Shown here: positions 38,401-53,068 of the stretch, piece after piece
Position numbering within the stretch: position 1 is the stretch's first letter
Layout: each line of letters starts with the position of its first letter
From: Baylisascaris procyonis
Lineage: Eukaryota > Nematoda > Chromadorea > Rhabditida > Ascarididae
DNA length: 64,000 nt
Reading direction: 5' to 3'
NCBI GenBank assembly: GCA_037389465.1
Contig: JAZARR010000172.1
Coordinates: forward strand, 2,418,001-2,482,000
Notes under the pieces: generated by a model
Databases searched by the model: none
Seen by the model: only the letters and a program-made list of their open reading frames with translations
Told to the model about the DNA's origin: nothing
Position numbers and translations under genes: made by a program

Positions 38401-41400
38401 GCTCGTTCGACTTCACTCGTGATGTGTGCAAACATCACGTTCCGTTAGCAACGCGTTAACGACAGCCGGCTGGCTGGCAGTGACTGACTAATCACGTTCC
38501 AAAGCTAATCCAAAACAACCATATATCTTACCCATTATTTTTCCTTATGTCAAAAATCATACATCAGTCTCGTGCTAAGAAGACTCTTCTTTCATTAATA
38601 AAACAATTATTTGCTTATTTATTTATTTATTTACTTATTTATCTATTTATTCACTTATTTATTTAATTGTCTGCTTATTATTTTTTATATATTTATTTAC
38701 CTCATTCTACAACGATAAACAAGTAAAATATTTGAAGGAATAAAATAATAAAATCAAATAAAATTGAAATTTTCTTACAACATGTAAGACAACATCCTAT
38801 AAATCAAAGAAAACGCCACATGCAACGTATCCAACTCTTTTAAAAAGCACAAACTATGTTGCAATAGCCATGAAAAAAACCCTCCTCAATGATGCAAACT
38901 TCTTCAATCTATTACAGCACAATAGCGTTTTAATTCGTCTATAGATTCTTTGAATATAATCAATTGTGCTTATCAGAAACATAAAACCTGTCGGGAAGCC
39001 TAATTGTACGCTATGACCTTAACAAGTATTTCCTGAATCTTTTCTCGCCGTTTTGCAAAGAAAATTTTGTGAGGCCGATTCGCTATAGAAAATGTCAAAA
39101 CTCTCTTTTTTTCTTTCAAAATCTCATTTAATTTGAGATCTAAACACTTTAAAAAATTTTTTTATAAAATAAAATTTATGATATAAAAAATTTTTTATTA
39201 GAAATTGTTCTCGATAAGGATGAGTATGAGTAATAGAATTTTTTTCCCCTAGAATTTAATCATAGAAAGTTGAGAAGATCTAAAAATCGTTAGCGAATTA
39301 AAAATTTTTCCGCTTATAAATTCACTTAAATTTATGAAAACTTTTATGCCTGTAGAAAATATTTGATTTGTCCTTAAAATATTTGAAATCTTGTGCTAAT
39401 TTGTTTACATTTTCAAATAGTGCAAAATTTTTGCGTCAAAAATTCACTATTTTTCTTATACTTACCAAATACGAATTACTTCTTAAAACATCATAAATAA
39501 AGTGAATGCACATTTCATTCAGCCAATATTCACCTTGGATTAAAAAAAATGCTTTTCTTCGATTCAATGCCTATGCTAGTTATGCGTGCAATAACATCGT
39601 CCAGAAAAAAAGGATTAAATAAAAAATAAGACGATCAACATACCTGTTTCCTGTACATCGACTGGTCGGGTGATTCGTTTGATCTGTTCAAGACTGCGTA
39701 ATGACGGTGAAAGACCACCATGGCAACAAAAAATTTTATGCTCGATGAGTGCAGCAACTGGTAAACAATTAAAAACATCTTGAAAACATTTCCATATTTT
39801 TACACTGCATCGCCGTTTACCTATAATATTTACAACTTTTTACAGATAAATTTTGAATGATTTCGAATTTTTCACAGATTCAATTCTCAATAATTGGCAA
39901 ACGTTTTCGTGCCTAAAACAATAAGTGCTAAGAATAAAGATGTTTTAGTGGAAAAAATGATAAATTTTTATCATCCCCTCATCTTTATTTATTTCTCTGC
40001 TATAAAGTACCTCGATGTCGGGAATTTTTTACGTCAAGCATAAGGCAATAAGAATTCGTTTCTCTGCCTATTGCCACTTTTATTTCCTATGATATTCACG
40101 TTGCTCTCACATTCATAAAGTGTTTGTAAGCGTATCATAGTATGTTCGTCAAGTGAATCATTGAAATGCGTAGAAATATTAAGTGCACCTCATAAATTAA
40201 GATTGAAATGAATATTATTGTGCGTATTTGTGATCACATTTCGACTATGCACTGTACTGCATATTTTTTCTTCGATCTATTATAACATAACAGATTGAGT
40301 GCTATTAGAAATTGTACTTTCTAATTCATAAACTTTTATGATAAGAATTTTCGATTCACCTTTATGAATATTCTAAGCTATTAGAGTAATGAAAAAAAAA
40401 AATTGAAGAAAAATCTTACATTCATCATAAAAACCGTAAATTCGATTCAAATTAGCCACTTCATGATTGCCTCTTAAAACGAAAAAATTCTTTGGATATT
40501 TAATCTTATAGCACAGTAGTAATACTATTGTCTGAAAAAAATAAAGAAATTAAAAATATAATCGAAATATTTAATATTTTTAATTTAAATTATTACCGAA
40601 AATTATAGAATTCTTTTCGATTGTTTACAATCGTTTAATTTTCTAAATGAATCAACTAATGAATTAGAGGCAAAAAATAAAGTATCTATCTTTATTAATT
40701 CCTGATTTTAGCTAATTATACAATAAACGATTATGGTGTAGAATTTGACAATTTATAACGATGAAAATTTGTGAAAAAAAAATTTTTTTTAATAAATATT
40801 TTACGATCGCAGAAAATAGTCGATTTTCAATTTTCAACGGATGAAAACTTAATAAACGGATTTAAATTGAATTGAATAAAATTATTTCATCCAGAACTTC
40901 TATAGAAATATTATTTTAAATGCAACAGTATTCGTTTATTTCATTCTTAGAGCAGAAATTTGTCTCCCATAGCAATGAAAATAGTAAACAATACGATTTA
41001 TTCAATCGTTCATGAGAAAATATCTTTATTTCTCATCGTTATCAATATTTTCTCATCGCATTGCTTTTCTTTTGTTGTCTATTCATCATAATATTGTTGT
41101 GATTTTTTCAAACAAAAAAAAAAATTTTCTCTCTATTTTTATTCCAAAAAAAGGAAATAAAGCAATAAAAGAAGGTGATTTTTGATGTATTAAACTGCAT
41201 GGCGATGACTTAGAGAATTTACTACATATAGTAAATAATAATTATTATTGATGGGTTTTCATATAATTCATCGTGATATATGAATATGAAATTGTTGTCG
41301 TCTTATATCTCATTTTTTTATACAAAAAAAAAAAAATCATATTCACATTCAATGAAAATCATTTGCTAAAATCGATGTAAATGATCGGGGAAAAAAATTC

Positions 41401-42721
41401 CAAATCATCACGAAGAAACGATATATTTATTTGTACAAATCGATACTCATCACCTATATCGTTAACATCTAACACATTGATGAATAATAATATAAAAATT
41501 TAAATATATTATTTAATCAATAAATTTTGAGGTAGAAATATAACACTTCGATCATGAAAATATTCGATATTTTAGTATTTGATGTTAGAGATAACTTTTT
41601 GACTAGCATCAATTAAACCATTATTTGAATATTACCCAACTAGAATAACCGATATTTTGAAAAAAAAAAGATCTCTGAAGTTGTTATAACCTGGCAATGA
41701 TAATACTAAATTAATTTATTATTAAAGTAAGAATCAGTGAATGCTTTTAATGTTTTTTTCAATTCTTTTAAAAGAATAAGAGAATTGCTCACCTCGATGC
41801 TTTTTGGTCCACGATCCACATAATCTCCAAGAAAGAGATAGTTCGATTCGGGTGGGAAACCACATAGATCGAAAAGACGCAGCAAATCGGAATATTGACC
41901 ATGAATATCGCCTAAGAATTCATATATTCAATAATATTGTGACGGTATTTCACCTAATACTTTCTAAGTATCAAATTCAATTACCTGTTAGTTACCTGTT
42001 ATAAGTACAGTTTCTTTTTTTTGAAATTTGAAAGTTTCAATAGCATGAATCATTATAGAATTTGAATATCATTCAAGAAATGACAGATATTTTTATTTAT
42101 GAATGATAAGAACTTATCAATAATCTTCAGTAAAACAAATTTTATTATTTATTAGCGTCACAGCAAAATAAAAAAGATTTTCTTCAGAAGTTGAGATCCG
42201 AACGTCAGAAAAAGCATTGAAGATTCGAAGCACTAAGTAGTGATCGACATTTCATCGCATAGAACAAGATCAATTAAAGACCACTATGATTAATAACGAA
42301 CACTGCCGTATAGTGCTCAATAATCGAGACATCTCAAACAGTAACATAACTCATTTTCTGAACTAATTATTCACGTACTGGTGCCAATGCTCATAATAAC
42401 TGTCGATAACATTCAAGGAGGGGAACGATGCTGTGATGGAATGATTGGCAGCTTACACCTCTAGCTCCTCGAGCTCGAGCTTCTCGACATACAACAAATA
42501 ATAAAAAATGAAAAATTACCAGCAATTTTAAGTGGTGCTTCAAGTTCGAGCAACATTGGTTGACTCATAAAAATTGATCGCGATAAATTACAGATCATCT
42601 TCAACTCATGCTCACTGACGTCTAATGATTTCTGATAGGTTTTCACTGCGATTAATCGTCGTATTACATCGTTCACATCGAATTCATTGTATTGTATGGG
42701 TTTACGTCTTGAAACCATCAT
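35407..42721 (-). CDS. PP1-type serine/threonine protein phosphatase catalytic subunit (divergent)
   Basis: Seven minus-strand exons: 42721-42520, 41911-41793, 40531-40420, 39820-39644, 36953-36802, 36232-36098 and 35523-35407. Total 1,014 nt, phases closing exactly, 337 aa. All PPP-family metal and catalytic motifs are present: GDIHG (68-72), GDYVDRG (96-102), GNHE (128-131), CCHGG (176-180), HQ at 253-254, and NYCG (276-279). They run colinear with animal PP1 at a constant +5 offset, so no core residue is inserted or lost. PP1 dephosphorylates many proteins, with targeting subunits giving specificity. Differences from ordinary PP1 include KIAGD for KICGD, GNHEVAN for GNHECAS, and RGHQ for RAHQ. 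The C-terminal tail after ILKPSP is short, basic and non-standard (…SKLFRRGMI). This suggests a fast-evolving paralogue rather than the housekeeping enzyme. The alternative start is the second Met. Confidence 0.94.
38418..38441. other. short inverted repeat (hairpin) in PP1 intron
   Basis: CGTGATGT … ACATCACG form a perfect 8-bp stem around a six-base loop (GTGCAA), in the long intron between the exons starting at 39820 and 36953. No known RNA is recognised. Confidence 0.4.
38610..38700 (+). repeat. (TTTA)n-like microsatellite
   Basis: ATTT/TTAC tetranucleotide repeats with substitutions run over about 80 bp in the same PP1 intron. Confidence 0.8.
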
Positions 42722-45538
42722 CGGAGATGGTTAAAAATATTTGCAGTATACTTCAACGTTTCCTTTTCGTAAATTATAAAAGTTGTGATTTTCTGAAATT
42801 GAAATAAATTCGAAAAAAAAAGAGCAATACTTAGAAAAATTCAAAACAAAAATTTGAAAAAAAAAAGAGTTCAAATGAATAAATTCAAATTCGCATTTGT
42901 TTATAATCATTGAAATTACGCATTGCGATAATAATATGAGAAAATCTTATAACAAAAATTATAACAAAAAAAAAAAAATCAACAATTGAAAGAGTTAACA
43001 TTAAAGCGTGAAAATATTTCGCTCATGAAATATACTAATATGCAGCCCCTAATTAATAAAATGCAAATTTCGTAACGTTCAAAACGTATCCTTCTTCCCC
43101 CCCCCCCTCCTTCCCCTTCACCTCACTTTAACTCTTAGATTTTTGAGTAATGGGCGAAATACGGACAAAAAAGTTCGATTTTTAAATTACGCTTGAGTTG
43201 ACCTTCACCGACACACTAGTAAACTGTGCCAATTTGAACGGGGCATTGATCCAATTGCATTCGTTCCAAATCCACAGAAAAAAAAAATTAACTCAAATTG
43301 CGTTGTGCTAATTTTTGCCTCGTAATGTTTGCAATTTTTATGCAAATGATGAAGATTTGAAAAAAAAAATTCATGGAGGCAATAACGCTTCGATTTTTAA
43401 AACGTCATAAATAGAAAAATTGTTGAATAAACAATGGGAAATTTTGTACGATTAATGAAATGTATAATAAATGATTTTCATTCGACGAAAAAAAAAACAT
43501 TCAGTCCTCCTTTCACGATTCCTTAAAGTATTCTTTATTACAAAAAAATTAGTGTTAGATAATAAAATCTTGATTGCATAGTTGTGAAAAAAATCAACAC
43601 ATCTAATAGAAATATATTCATAAAATATTAGTTGAGTATTGTAACGTCTTGTGATGTGCAGTCATATCATGTTCGAAATAAAATTCAAATTCAAAAAATT
43701 CTATCGGAATTAAGAGAGAGAGAGAAGAAAGAAACACTTTCGGACATAATTACTATGAAACGATTTTATTCAAACCTTTATGCAAAAAAAACCCCCCAAT
43801 CAAAGACTCGTCTTTCTTTTCTAAAAATTTCTTCAATGAAAATATCGTTGCATGATTTAGGATTTATCCATAAAGCATTTAAAACCTAAACACGCAAATA
43901 TTTTCATTTCAACAACCGACTTTTTATTCTCAATAATACGTAATTACATTCATCAGTAAATTTCTATTGCTAATATAATATTTCAATTACAATATTCGTT
44001 CATCGTTCAAACATTTGCCGTGAACAAAACAATACACAGAGAAATAAACTAGAAAGAGTTAAAAAGCGATGACATCATAATTTGGCGAATATTATGACAT
44101 CATAAAAAATTTTGGACAAATGACGTCATCAAAATTTTGAACAATTACCATCATCATCAAATAATTAGCAAACGTAATGGAAAATTTTGATGATAGTTAG
44201 AGTATGATAATATGTATGGAATTGAAAATCGGAAAATAATAAATGCGTAAATAATCGTTTGAGAAGATCATTTCATGGTAATTATCTCTTTGGAATACTT
44301 TTTACTCGATTAATTTACAACTTTATTATTAATAAATTTTAATTACTAAAATTATTATTAGGGAATTTATTTATTTATTTTATTTATTTATATTTTTTAT
44401 TTAACTTTTTCGAAATGAAAAGATATATTATTAATAGGCAGTAAAAATATTTTTTTAGAGATCAAAATAAAATTTATTCTGAAGAAATATTATAATATAA
44501 AAAATAAATAGCATAAGCGTGAATCGCTAAATTCTTTATGTAGGATCTCTAGAATAATGTGAGGATGTGAGAAATACAAAATGCAATAGCTTTTTGATGT
44601 GGGAATTTTATCGTGTCATAATACAAATTGCTCATTTTTCTTGTAATGCTAACTCTTGAAATTATAAACGGAATAAATTTACAAAGAACCTTTTGTTTAA
44701 AAAAAATCTCGTTTATCAACAAAAAAGCTCAAAAAAAAATTCATTTGATTGTTAAAAATTAAAAACGATGAATGGCGAATGAAGTGAATGGAAAAGTTCA
44801 ATGAAATTGTTGTATTGAAAAGAAGAGAGTTATTCGTTGAGAAACTCAAGTGGAAAATTGTAGAGACGGAACGATATTGTTGACGAATTGTACACATTGA
44901 GCACTTTTGATGAGTTTCTAACGAGGAAGTCAAAAGTCATTCATCTATCGATTGCACTCAGCTAATGCACGATAGAAGATCGTTACTCGATCCTTAATGT
45001 AATCGAAGAAAAGTTCATCTCATTTGACAGGCTGATAATCATTGATAAGAAATAACTGATTAGAGTGATTAATAATTGGCTTTTAAAAAAATTTTTTGAT
45101 TTGAATAGGAAGTTAGAAATTTTTCGGTAAACAGGAAATGAGGAAAAAATACACAAATGACATTTGTTTTCTAATTTAAAATTCATTTATCACCATCTTT
45201 TATTTCAACTGATGCAATTATGCAACCAAGAAGACGAACGAAAAGTTTCATTAGTGAAATAAAAGAAATTAATTACATCGATAAATTTCTATAGGTCAAT
45301 ATATTATGAATGTAAATTGTGGAAAATTTATCAATAATAACTTTCGAATAGAATTAACGAAAACGGAAAACCCGTAAATTCAAGACAAAGCATTTCAAAT
45401 GTATATAAAAACGAATCCAAGCCTTCTTGAGAAAAAGTTTAAAAATATAATTTCATTTTGGTATATACAAAAAACAACATACAGGAGATTTTTTTTTTCG
45501 GGAAGCTGATAAGGGGAGAAGGGAAAGCAAGCACAACG

Positions 45539-45640
<102 letters not shown>

Positions 45641-47159
45641 CTTCTGCACTTTCATAAAAATTGATTAAGTCTTCCGAAAGCTTGCCTATAAAAAATTAGA
45701 AAAAATAAAGAAATTCATGGTTGAAATTCATCGCAAATTGTTTACTTACTTTTTTCTAGCTACATAGTATAACGCTGTCGGTAAATTAGGTATGATACAA
45801 ATGTAACGACAAATGTGACAACTGAAAATTGAAGCGTAAAGAGAGAGCACATAATCAAATATGAATATGAAGACATTTTTGAGTATTCAATGAGACAGAA
45901 ATTTTTCAAACATTAAAGCATGATAGGGAACATTAGACATTTCCGCAAAATTTTTTTGAACACTTATACGAAAACAATAAAGATGCTATTATATGAATAG
46001 AATTACTGAATGCATTTAAATTGGTCTATAATTTAAATTCATAGAAAAATATTTCTTAGAAATATTACGCCATTTAAGAGCATAAAATACGAAACAAGGA
46101 AGTAAATTATTCTAGTAAACATTACTGCATTAAGTCATTTAACTAAGCAAATAATAAAGTAAGACATTCGAGTGAGTAATATTGAAGTAAAATAATCGAA
46201 TAAGTAATATTATTAAATAATAGATGAATTAATTAAATTAATCAATGGAAAACTTTTGACAATCATATCGAAATGCTAGTGAACAAGTGAAACTAATTTC
46301 TCTTTCATTTGATTAATTGATGATGTTTTCATTCATAAACAAATCAAAACTCGTTTTTCTTTTTCGATTCAGTAAAATTTAAAGAACGCACCAAAGAATT
46401 CACAAAAAATCGGTCAATAAATTATGGATATCAATAACTGATGATGATTTTCGACATATACGGATAAATTTTCGATGAATTCTTTCCTTTATTGGCTAAT
46501 TTGCATATCGCAAATTTGGATTGTTTTCAAATTTTAAAACAATAAAAATTTTTTAGCAATCAGAAATGAGCAATACTAAACGAAGAATACGTTTCACATT
46601 GTGAGCATTTAAAAGATATTGTTTGAAATATATGCTATAGATCTCCGAATCGATACAGCCATCCATTCAAATTGTATGCGAAAAGAAAAGAAGGAAATAA
46701 GGCGTCGCTTTCGACAGTTTTTATTCATTGAAAATTTGTTCAAAATGAAATGAAAAAAAAAACTCACATTATTTGATGTTCCCTATTCAAAAAGCCATAT
46801 ATTAGATTGCACTATTCCGCTATTCGTTTTCTCGTTGTTTTTTTTTTCTCACAATCACCTCATTTTGCAGTTTAAAAATTCACCAGTATGCTTGGAAACA
46901 TCGATATACTATGCAAATTTTATTTAAAGAAATTTGCATAGCATATCAAAAAATTTCATAAGACAATCGGAAAATATATGAGCAATAATTTACTCTCTAT
47001 AAAAACTAATATCAACAAAAGCAGCGAGTGTGATATTCGACGAGATTGTTGAGTTGAGGATTTCATAACGAAACCGATTATTGTTTTTTTTTTTATTAAA
47101 TCGCTTCCGGTTCTTGGATGGGAATTTCTTTTATTTCAATAAAAAAATTCTCGCACAAT

Positions 47160-47235
47160 AAGTTCCTCCTTGACTGAAAACTGGTCAAAATTTGGCCAAT
47201 TTGGTCAAAAGTTGGCCAATTTGGTCAAAATCCTC
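47160..47235 (+). repeat. short tandem of GGTCAAAA/TTGGCCAATT units
   Basis: TTGGCCAATTTGGTCAAAA is repeated twice after a shorter related unit. It is a local duplication in gene-free DNA. Confidence 0.6.
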
Positions 47236-47321
47236 CTACACAAAATGAATCGAAGAGGAATTTATTGTTGTTGACAATTTTAACAAAGATTCAATAATGA
47301 CGAATGCAATAACTGTGTATT

Positions 47322-47404
47322 ACCAAGTATATATCAGGTATATATATTACCAGGTACTTTACCAGGTATATATTATCAGGTATTACCGGGGTACATATTA
47401 TCAG

Positions 47405-47451
<47 letters not shown>
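47322..47451 (+). repeat. TATCAGGTA/TACCAGGTA minisatellite passing into (TA)n
   Basis: Six to seven imperfect units of TAYCAGGTATATAT precede the dinucleotide array at 47410-47451. Confidence 0.75.
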
Positions 47452-47454
<3 letters not shown>

Positions 47455-49979
47455 CCAGTTACATATCACGCAAGCGTATTATGATCATAGTACAAGAGCA
47501 TTATGGTTGCAAAACGATTTCTATCATATGTATATCAAATTACACCACCTCTATCACATGGCAGTGATGTTTACCATATTGTACGTCATTCGTTATCTTC
47601 GATAACACATCATAAATCATTGAAAAATCGAAAAAAAAAACGTAAATACATATGCTGTTTAATAGAAGCTATTTTTTGAATGATATCGCATTATTACGAT
47701 AGCCTCTTTTTATTTTAAATTATCGTTTCTTTTCCACTTCCAATTATTCTAAAATAATATTAGTAAAGAATTTTAAACACCTTTAAATGCTTTAAATTAG
47801 ATACGCTTTATCATTTTTTTTTTTTAAATAAAGCTACGAATAGAATGAATTTGTAGTTAACATTTTTACACAGTTGTTGTTATATTATTGAAGCGAAGAT
47901 TTTCATACTATTATAACATTTTTATTGAATTTAATTTAGAAGGCCGTTGAATAGTATGAACAATTACTATATCAGCACTATTAGCTAATATTTCAAAAAA
48001 ATATTCGCTGCTCATAAGAGAACATTTTCGAAGAGAAATTTCAATGCTATTTTGTCATCTCCGCTCTCATATGCATCAAAACTATCAAACATGAAAACAG
48101 CAGTAAAATATGATAGAAGGGAGCATAAAAAAATGAGAGAAATTGAGAGAATACTTATATTGTGAAAAAAGTTTCGACAATAAGATTGCTAATCGACTGT
48201 AGCATTCGATCGGAAAGCTCATCCTTGTGGCTTTATGCAACAATGTGTTATAAAATTTTGTGGTAGTATTCAACAGTGCTTTGATGTATTTTCTTTGAAC
48301 AGCAAAGCTCTTTCATATAGCCTTATAGCCGAATTTAATATCAAAAATAGTGCAATGAAATCCAACTTGATAGTGCAATTTAACAAATTGTTGCATAAAT
48401 TTACGGCGATGAATTTTTATTAATCGATAGTTCTCTTAGTTGAAGTTTTTATCAATGATCCATAAGAATAAATGCAGAAAATCTGCCATCAATGAAAAGT
48501 AAGTATGCGTTTCATCGCATAACAAAGCGCATCTAATTAAATCGTTTCGATGATTTCTAAAAGAAAAGAAATTTTAACATCTCATAAACGAGAAAAGAAA
48601 TCAAGTTCGCCGAAAATTTTGACGGTTATCCACCGATTCGACAAGGTCATCAAGCCGAATCGAACAAAATTCTTCACAATACGAATTTCAATTCTAGCAT
48701 ATGCGCCTGCAATAAGAAGGAAAAAGAAAATTGAGGGAAAATATTGTAGAAACGTCGTTTTAAAAAATTTGGGAATTTATTTATAAATCATTCAATTCCG
48801 AAATATAAACTCTAGGTGGCATTTTTTCAAGGAGTAAGATATATCGAATTGGTGTTTATCACATCGTAAGGGGGCGAATTCCTTATCAGTTAACATAAAA
48901 AAACCGCTATCAGTAGATAGCAGCGACAAAAAAATTACATTATAATTACATATGGTACACTCTTCATCCGTAACTATTCATCTCCTATTTCAGAAATTAC
49001 TAATTTCATCACTGCACCTTTATGCAACAAAATATTATAAAAATAATATCGTAAATTATAAAAAATAAATTATTATTCAACCTATAGGCTAATAAAATCA
49101 ATTCAAAAATTCATAATTATGCGAAATTAAACGAATTAAATGAAGCAAAAACCAATTTTGTAATATGAAAAAGTATCAAAGATTTGCATAACATTAAAAT
49201 GTACATAAGACGTTTGCGAAATACAACGGACGTTAAGCCATGCGCAATAAATGACAGTGCAATAGAATCAACGAAAACATGTTTGCGCACAACGCATTCA
49301 ATCACTCTTCTTGCTCATATAGAGACGTGCAAACGGTTGGCATTAAAGTTAGTGATTGAAGAGAGGGGAGTGGAATAGGTGACAGCAAAGATGAAATATA
49401 TTCCTGAAAGATAATTCGCTCATCTAGGAAATTCCATACTTGTATATTATACAGTTTTGCAACGAAAATATAGCGTTTAATGCATTCGTATAATGATGTA
49501 GTTATCGTCGAGCTAGGCCAAGTATGTACAAGGAATTATGGAAAAAAAAAAGAGGCAAAAGACGATTGAGGATAGGGAACGATAAACGAAACCGAAAGAA
49601 GGGATTAAATAGAGTAGATTAAATCGAAACAAACGGTATGCCCTCAGAAGATTACACATCTTCAAGTGAAATATGCAAATTGAAGAAATCACAAAAAGCA
49701 TATAAATTGAAATCGACCAACAAATATACCAACAATTTCGTCTACATTCCGGCATGGCTCTAAACAAACATACCGCTAAGAAACTCGTCGAGTAAGCCAA
49801 TTGGGTCTATGGTGAGCTGTGGCTTTTTCACGCCACTCTCCGCCCACAATGCCGTTGCACCCACTATCTTATTCCATTTGCTCCACCCATTCCTATGAAA
49901 CAGTCAGTTTTTTTTTCGTTCCGTACGGAACATCTTGACGGAAATAATGCCTAAGAATTGTAAACGATAAGAAAGATTC

Positions 49980-50065
49980 AAGAAATACCATAGACTGGAC
50001 TATAAACTCTTTTTTATCATTTAAGAGATACCGTAGACTTCGATTATAACCTCTGTCTATCATTC
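49980..50065 (+). repeat. 43-bp imperfect direct repeat, two copies
   Basis: AAGAAATACCATAGACT… at 49980 and AAGAGATACCGTAGACTT… at 50023 run parallel for 43 bp, both ending in a TCATT-type block. Confidence 0.65.
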
Positions 50066-52854
50066 ATCCTTAGAAAGAGTGGGAGTTGTTATATGTTGCC
50101 ATTCGATTATATGTTCACTATTGATCGACAAAAGGCAAAATTGATATTTTAAAGGTCAATATATGAAGCATCTAGTTATTTTTTACAACTCTTTTTTTTC
50201 TTTTTTTTAGATTTTTATATGCCGCTTATCACTTAAATATTAGACCTATGCTTCTAGTCAGTAGTTTTGGAAGGTATCTATACTTCCATCATGGAATATT
50301 TATTTAGCAGAACCCATTAAAAACTTGGAATGCCTTTAGGTCCTAGCACTTATAAATGAAATTTTTACAATGCAATGTTTTCTAATCGCATGATATTACC
50401 AAGCGGAAGCAAAAGAAAAATATCTCTTTCGTCTACTTTAAGCATCTGTTCCTATTCCGAAAGATAATTGCCAAACGACTGTCAGGGATTATCAAAACTT
50501 TTACATCTGGTAATCGATGACTCTCAGACGCCTAAAAACCACATTCAAAAATATTGATGAGCGATAGTCGAATAACGAATAACATGAAAGCGTCTTGTAC
50601 CATAAATACGAAACTACTTTAAGAGTGGTAGCACATTTGAAAATTACGAAGCAATAAGATGAGCATAAAAAGATGACAGTGCGGAAGAATCGGAAATATT
50701 TTCGAGGAACAAAATAAACGATTGCGAAAAACAGTATTCCCCATATAAGAAATGTCATTTGAAAATGATTTAATGTTGCAAGAAAATGAGCGAAAAAAAT
50801 TTATGGTGGTTTCATTTAGAACTGGAAAAGCGTTTCAGCATCCATTATTTACATGTTTTATTTTTATATATGTTTCACATCATTGCTAGGGGAAGTATGA
50901 TAGGTAAATAGATTTGATGACTCATAAAAGAATTTTCTCGATAAGAAGGGTTTCTTTTTTTTTTCATTTTCTAGCTGTTCTCTTGAATCTGTTATCGATA
51001 CGTTGCAATAGGGACACTAGGAGATGTTGAATTTTTTTTTTTTCGAATAATTTTTGACTTCTTATTACTAAATTTTCGTTCACTTATTTGCATAATCCTA
51101 AATTTGAATTTATTTTTTGCTTCTATTTTTACTATATCCGGTGCATTTAATTTATTGCATCCTTTAAACTCATCAATTTTTATGGATTTCCCTACAAATT
51201 TGTCTCATATAATATTTGAGCGTAGCATTTACTTCTATCAACCAACCAAAGGATTACTGAATTTTGTTTGATTAAATCTTTGCAGCAATAAATTTTTCAT
51301 TTCCGCATTTTTATTAAAGATATTTTATATAAATCTTCCATCTTATATTAATCATCGAGATTCACATTCATTATGAGATCTATAGGCTAATTGATTTGCG
51401 TCGAGTTCCTTGGAATCTCCTTGCAGATGAAACTAATGCTTGCAAAAAAATAATATGGGTTATTTACGGGAATAGATGCCTTATTGCATAATTCAGTCGC
51501 CTTTTGAAAATCGCATCCGCTATTGTTTTCATTCATTCGCATTGTCGTTAAATGAAACTATGAGCTAGCGATATATGCGCTGTTGTTAAACGTTTACGAA
51601 ATGGTATTGGGCATTCTTCTATTGAGCTAGATGAAGTAAATAATTCTATAATTAATATTATATTTTAATGAAAATTTTAATAAAATTACTTCATATCAAA
51701 TATTCTAATAAATCGATTAACTAATTTTTAATTATCATAGCACTACTTAATTATTTGCAGAAATTATAGAGCAAATTGTTTGTAAAATGAAAAAATGACA
51801 TATATATTTACAAAAAATTTGCACAAATGGTAAGTTGCATAAATAAAATAATTATTTGTAGAAAAAATAAAACATTTTTTTAAATCTTTAATCAATTATG
51901 AATTTAAATAAAAATATATCATATCATTACACATATTTGCATTTGCGAAATTTACAGAAAAAAGTTTGCATATTGTTGAAAATTTTACCAAGAAAAAAAC
52001 GTAATCATTGGCTTAAAACTTATGACCAGGTAGCGTCATTCGTGTTTTTTTCGTATTCTTTGATGTTGTTTTTCTTGATTTACTAATTGTGAAAGAATAG
52101 AAGCAGTTGAATTCACTTATAGAGACGTATTTAGGAAATCTTATCGACTAAGCTTTTTTAATTGAAAAGGCAAAAAAACTCAGAAATGAATTAAGAAGAC
52201 CGAGATTTTTAAATGTTTATTAAACTCTCAAATTAGAAACCTTGCAATTTTCTGAAGACCAGACGAGTTTTGATGTGTAATGGGTTATAATTTCTGCAAA
52301 TATCTTATCAGAGTATTTAATCAAAGAGGTTTTTTTTTACTAAACGGAACATTTTTTTCGGCAGAACTAAAGTTCTTTGGACAGGTGAATTTATGACGAC
52401 GTTAAGAACAAATAACTTATTCTAAGAGAGGTTTTCTATTCGAGTTATTACGGTATATTATTGATTGATTCAACAACCAATATAGATTGTTGTAGTCCTC
52501 GAGAGTATAGATTGGAAAGATTTAAGCGTCATCAACGAAAACGACAAACGATTACTGCTATACGTTTCGCATTCACGTGTACGGTCAATGCCAATATATG
52601 ATGCCATACTTTTGTCATGTGCTTATCATCTGTAGTACAGTATTAATTTCATTCGCCTTTACATTTTTCTCCCTTTTTTTTACGATAATTTTTCACAATT
52701 TTTTCTCAAAGAATAAAAGCGATATTCGCAACTTTTTATTTGAAAATAAAAACGATCACATTTTAAACATTGATTTCTTTTTTTATTTCTCTTATTCTTT
52801 TTTTTTAAATTTCTCTTATCGTTGAGAAAGAATAATATAGGCAATTATTTGTTA

Positions 52855-53004
52855 TATTAGTAGTATATAGTTTTTGGTTATGACCATGTAATGCGTCGAG
52901 TACAGATCGAATAATAATTTATGCTGACGTTTCGGCTGTTTCAGCCATGATCATAGCACACCAAGCTGAAATTCATCACATAAAATACACTTTTGCGTTT
53001 CATA
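52855..53004 (+). repeat. left inverted arm of the PLE remnant
   Basis: This pairs with 53724-53873. It contains GCGTCGAGTACAGATCGAA and GACGTTTC, then a perfect five-base-pair hairpin GGCTG-TTT-CAGCC at 52934-52946. Confidence 0.85.
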
Positions 53005-53068
53005 TGTGACAGTTTTACTGACGAATTTTCCTTCCTTCTCAATAAGCACCAATTCCTTCTTAAACTAA

